Positions 13,817 to 15,392 of a stretch of 15,392 nucleotides of DNA are shown here, one piece after another. Below the pieces are notes generated by a model, which was given only the letters and a program-made list of their open reading frames with translations, did no database searches and was not told the origin of the DNA. Both the position numbers and the translations under genes were made by a program. Origin of the DNA: DATJXG01 sp035500455 (GTDB lineage: Bacteria; Acidobacteriota; Terriglobia; Terriglobales; Acidobacteriaceae). The stretch is from assembly GCA_035500455.1 (NCBI GenBank), contig DATJXG010000452.1, forward strand, positions 1 through 15,392. The letters are read 5' to 3'. Position 1 is the first letter of the stretch. Each line of letters opens with the position of its first letter.

Positions 13817-13834
13817 GCCGCCGAGGTCGCGGAG
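13817..13834 (+). repeat. GCCGAGGTCGCGGAG repeat upstream of the amidohydrolase
   Basis: GCCGAGGTCGCGGAG (13820-13834) matches GCCGAGGACGCTGAG (15270-15284) on the other side of the gene at 13 of 15 positions, in the same orientation. Both are followed by GAGAAC-containing sequence. Confidence 0.45.
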
Positions 13835-13933
13835 TCGAGAACGACGGTGGCTTCGACGGCGGGGAAGTATGATGGCGGGTCTGTGATTCTGGTGGGTCGG
13901 CTTCGGGCGTCTTCAGAACAAGGACAAATTTTT

Positions 13934-13938
13934 GGGAG
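13934..13938 (+). promoter_or_regulatory. Shine-Dalgarno GGGAG deciding the start at 13944
   Basis: GGGAG-AAATA-ATG places the site 5 nt before the ATG at 13944. The longer TTG start at 13932 would put the site inside the gene and add MGEI before the signal peptide. Confidence 0.75.
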
Positions 13939-13943
13939 AAATA

Positions 13944-15239
13944 ATGAAATCTAGCGCGGCCTTTTGCCAGGTTGTTCTTTTGCTTTTTGCGGTCTCCGCT
14001 ATACCGACTTCGGCGCAGGAATCGAATGCGCCGAACCTCGCCATTCACGCCGGCCGTCTCATTGACGTGCGCACCGGGAAGGTCTCCTCCAATGTTTATG
14101 TTCTGGTCGCCAAAGACCGGATTGCGGGCATTGCCGATGCGACACCCGCTGGGGTGGTTGTGATCGATCTTTCCAGATACACGGTGGTGCCGGGGTTGAT
14201 CGATTCGCATGCGCATGTGCTGGGGAATCCGAAGGATCAGTCTTCGACCAGCGAGTTGCGCATGTCGTCGGCGCAGAAAGCCATCTGGGGCGTGCGCAAT
14301 CTGCAGGTTTGGCTCGACCATGGCTTCACTGCGTTGCGCGACGCTTGCGAGGGCGATCCGGGCTATGGGCAGTTCGCCCTGCGTGACAGCATTGAGAAGG
14401 GGTTGATCCGGGGGCCGCGCATGGTTTCGGCAGGCGGGTGCCTCTCGCTTACCGGCGGCCACGGCGACGAGGATGTTCTTGCGCCCGACGCAGGCATGGC
14501 GCGCCGTCCCAATATTGCCGATAGCGTGGACGAAATGAGCACGGCGGTACGGCGCGACATCAAGTATGGGGCGGACTGGATCAAGCTGATGGCAACCGGC
14601 GGGGTGATGGATCCCATCAGCGATTATCGCGTGGAGGAGTTGAGCGAGGCGCAGATGGCGCGGGCGGTTGAGGTGGCGCACCGCGCCGGCAAGAAGGTGA
14701 TGGCGCATGCCGAGGGCGCGGAGGGCATCAAGGCGGCGGTTCGGGCGGGGGTGGATTCCATCGAGCATGGCACGGTGATGGATGAAGAAGGCGCGCGGCT
14801 GATGGAGGAGCATGGCACGTGGCTGGTACCGACACTGTACTGCTTCCAGCACGATATGGAGACCGGGCTTTCGCAGGGCCGGGATCCCGTGAGCTTTGCC
14901 AAGGGGCAGGCGATTCTGAAGGAGCAGGCGCCGGCGTTTCATCGGGCGCTGGCGCATCATCTGAAGATCGCATATGGGGTGGATGACGATCCAGACGTGG
15001 TCTCCAAGGAGTTTGGCGCGCTGGTGCGCGGCGGCATGACCACCTTGCAGGCTTTGCAGGCGGCAACCATCAATGGAGCAACCTTGCAGGGGCGCGCGAA
15101 TGAGATCGGAACGATTGAAGCGGGGAAGTTCGCGGATATCGTGGCGGTGGATGGCGATCCGCTGGCCGATATTTCTGTGATGGAGAAAGTGGTTTTTGTG
15201 ATGAAGGGCGGGGAAGTATATAAGAGCGCGGCTCATTGA
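13944..15239 (+). CDS. Secreted metal-dependent amidohydrolase (imidazolonepropionase/prolidase-like)
   Basis: 431 residues. A Sec signal peptide (hydrophobic 9-20, cleavage near TSA-Q at 24) exports it to the periplasm. The amidohydrolase fold has HAH (H89, H91) in PGLIDSHAHV, K214 in WIKLMATGG (carbamylated lysine bridging two metals), H255 in MAHAEG, H275 in SIEHGT and D347 in IAYGVDDDPD; the C-terminal strand region GTIEAGKFADIVAVDGDPL closes the composite domain. The set fits a binuclear enzyme of the imidazolonepropionase-like branch, which includes periplasmic Xaa-Pro dipeptidases. Oddity: the usual GTDAG-x-x-PHG loop after the catalytic Asp is replaced by a shorter GVDDDPDVV. The real substrate (peptide, acyl-amino acid or lactam) cannot be told. 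Start fixed by GGGAG at 13934. Confidence 0.88.
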   Translation: MKSSAAFCQVVLLLFAVSAIPTSAQESNAPNLAIHAGRLIDVRTGKVSSNVYVLVAKDRIAGIADATPAGVVVIDLSRYTVVPGLIDSHAHVLGNPKDQSSTSELRMSSAQKAIWGVRNLQVWLDHGFTALRDACEGDPGYGQFALRDSIEKGLIRGPRMVSAGGCLSLTGGHGDEDVLAPDAGMARRPNIADSVDEMSTAVRRDIKYGADWIKLMATGGVMDPISDYRVEELSEAQMARAVEVAHRAGKKVMAHAEGAEGIKAAVRAGVDSIEHGTVMDEEGARLMEEHGTWLVPTLYCFQHDMETGLSQGRDPVSFAKGQAILKEQAPAFHRALAHHLKIAYGVDDDPDVVSKEFGALVRGGMTTLQALQAATINGATLQGRANEIGTIEAGKFADIVAVDGDPLADISVMEKVVFVMKGGEVYKSAAH

Positions 15240-15268
15240 AATTGGGGAGTCAGAACAAAACCTTAAAT

Positions 15269-15326
15269 CGCCGAGGACGCTGAGAACTGCCGCCGAGCAG
15301 GTTCAGTCCCGTGGTGGTCCTCGGCG
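15269..15326. repeat. Long-spaced 10-bp inverted repeat CGCCGAGGAC/GTCCTCGGCG
   Basis: Perfect arms at 15269-15278 and 15317-15326 with a 38-nt spacer, 30 bp after the amidohydrolase stop. It could fold as a stem-loop 3' to the gene or be a dispersed repeat. The following sequence (CCGCCAAGAACGCAATGGTCGCG) looks like the same CGCAA-type intergenic filler as elsewhere in the window. No gene is seen from 15240 to the window end. Confidence 0.5.
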
Positions 15327-15392
15327 CTGGGGGTTTACCGCCAAGAACGCAATGGTCGCGAAAAAGGAAGACGGTTGCCCCTCGACAAGGAC

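Noticed and set aside
13767..15236. 489-codon open frame on the minus strand
   Set aside because: It is antisense to the complete amidohydrolase, whose motifs and ribosome-binding site are clear; the minus-strand translation is His/Arg/Pro-rich and low in family signal, as expected in high-GC DNA.
1..15392. CRISPR array, toxin-antitoxin pair, prophage or transposon
   Set aside because: No spaced direct-repeat array, integrase, transposase, terminal inverted repeats or small paired toxin genes were seen on either strand.

Overview
The window is high-GC bacterial DNA with both strands in use and large non-coding gaps. It most likely comes from an uncultured Acidobacteriota, in the Terriglobia/Koribacter-like part of the phylum. 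This is inferred from gene style: a PknB-type kinase fused through one membrane segment to a TolB/WD40-like propeller, a lactonase-fold propeller lipoprotein, small outer-membrane beta-barrels, several secreted or membrane-anchored proteins of unknown function, and an intergenic repeat whose reverse strand reads like the familiar spurious peptide HPERSEG. No rRNA, tRNA, CRISPR array, integrase or transposase was seen.

Layout. 1-1447: two overlapping plus-strand 2-oxoglutarate/Fe(II) oxygenase genes, the first cut by the window edge. 1516-4161: a large minus-strand Ser/Thr kinase, convergent with the oxygenases. 4162-4523: a long leader or intergenic stretch with hairpins and a motif resembling part of the c-di-GMP-I (GEMM) aptamer. 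4524-6255: an outer-membrane barrel and a propeller lipoprotein. 6345-7370: a Gfo/Idh/MocA oxidoreductase, convergent with a minus-strand secreted protein (7560-8276). 8277-8945: a gene-poor stretch with a perfect 18-bp palindrome and one doubtful small ORF, running into the C-terminal half of an AI-2E-type permease that has lost its N-terminal half (8946-9467). 9562-9846: a small dimeric alpha/beta-barrel protein. 9847-10168: an intergenic region packed with repeats. 10169-10984: a membrane-anchored coiled-coil protein. 11228-11755: a YetF/DUF421 membrane protein, tightly convergent with a minus-strand single-pass membrane protein (11775-12395). 12484-13758: an ArsB/NhaD-SLC13-type anion permease, divergent from the previous gene. 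13944-15239: a secreted amidohydrolase.

Most genes look like single transcription units. Only the oxygenase pair (16-bp overlap) and perhaps the barrel/lipoprotein pair look co-transcribed. A large share of the products act in the envelope or periplasm (kinase sensor domain, barrel, lipoprotein, secreted proteins, permeases, amidohydrolase). No single pathway joins them.

The most unusual points are: an oxygenase pair whose second member lacks the usual 2-oxoglutarate-binding basic residue; a tandem-repeat insertion in the kinase activation loop; the GEMM-like leader; the beheaded permease beside a gene-poor stretch; and degenerate 7-bp (GTTCTCA) tandem repeats with identical internal spacing in two intergenic regions. 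No clear previously undescribed defence or mobile system was identified.
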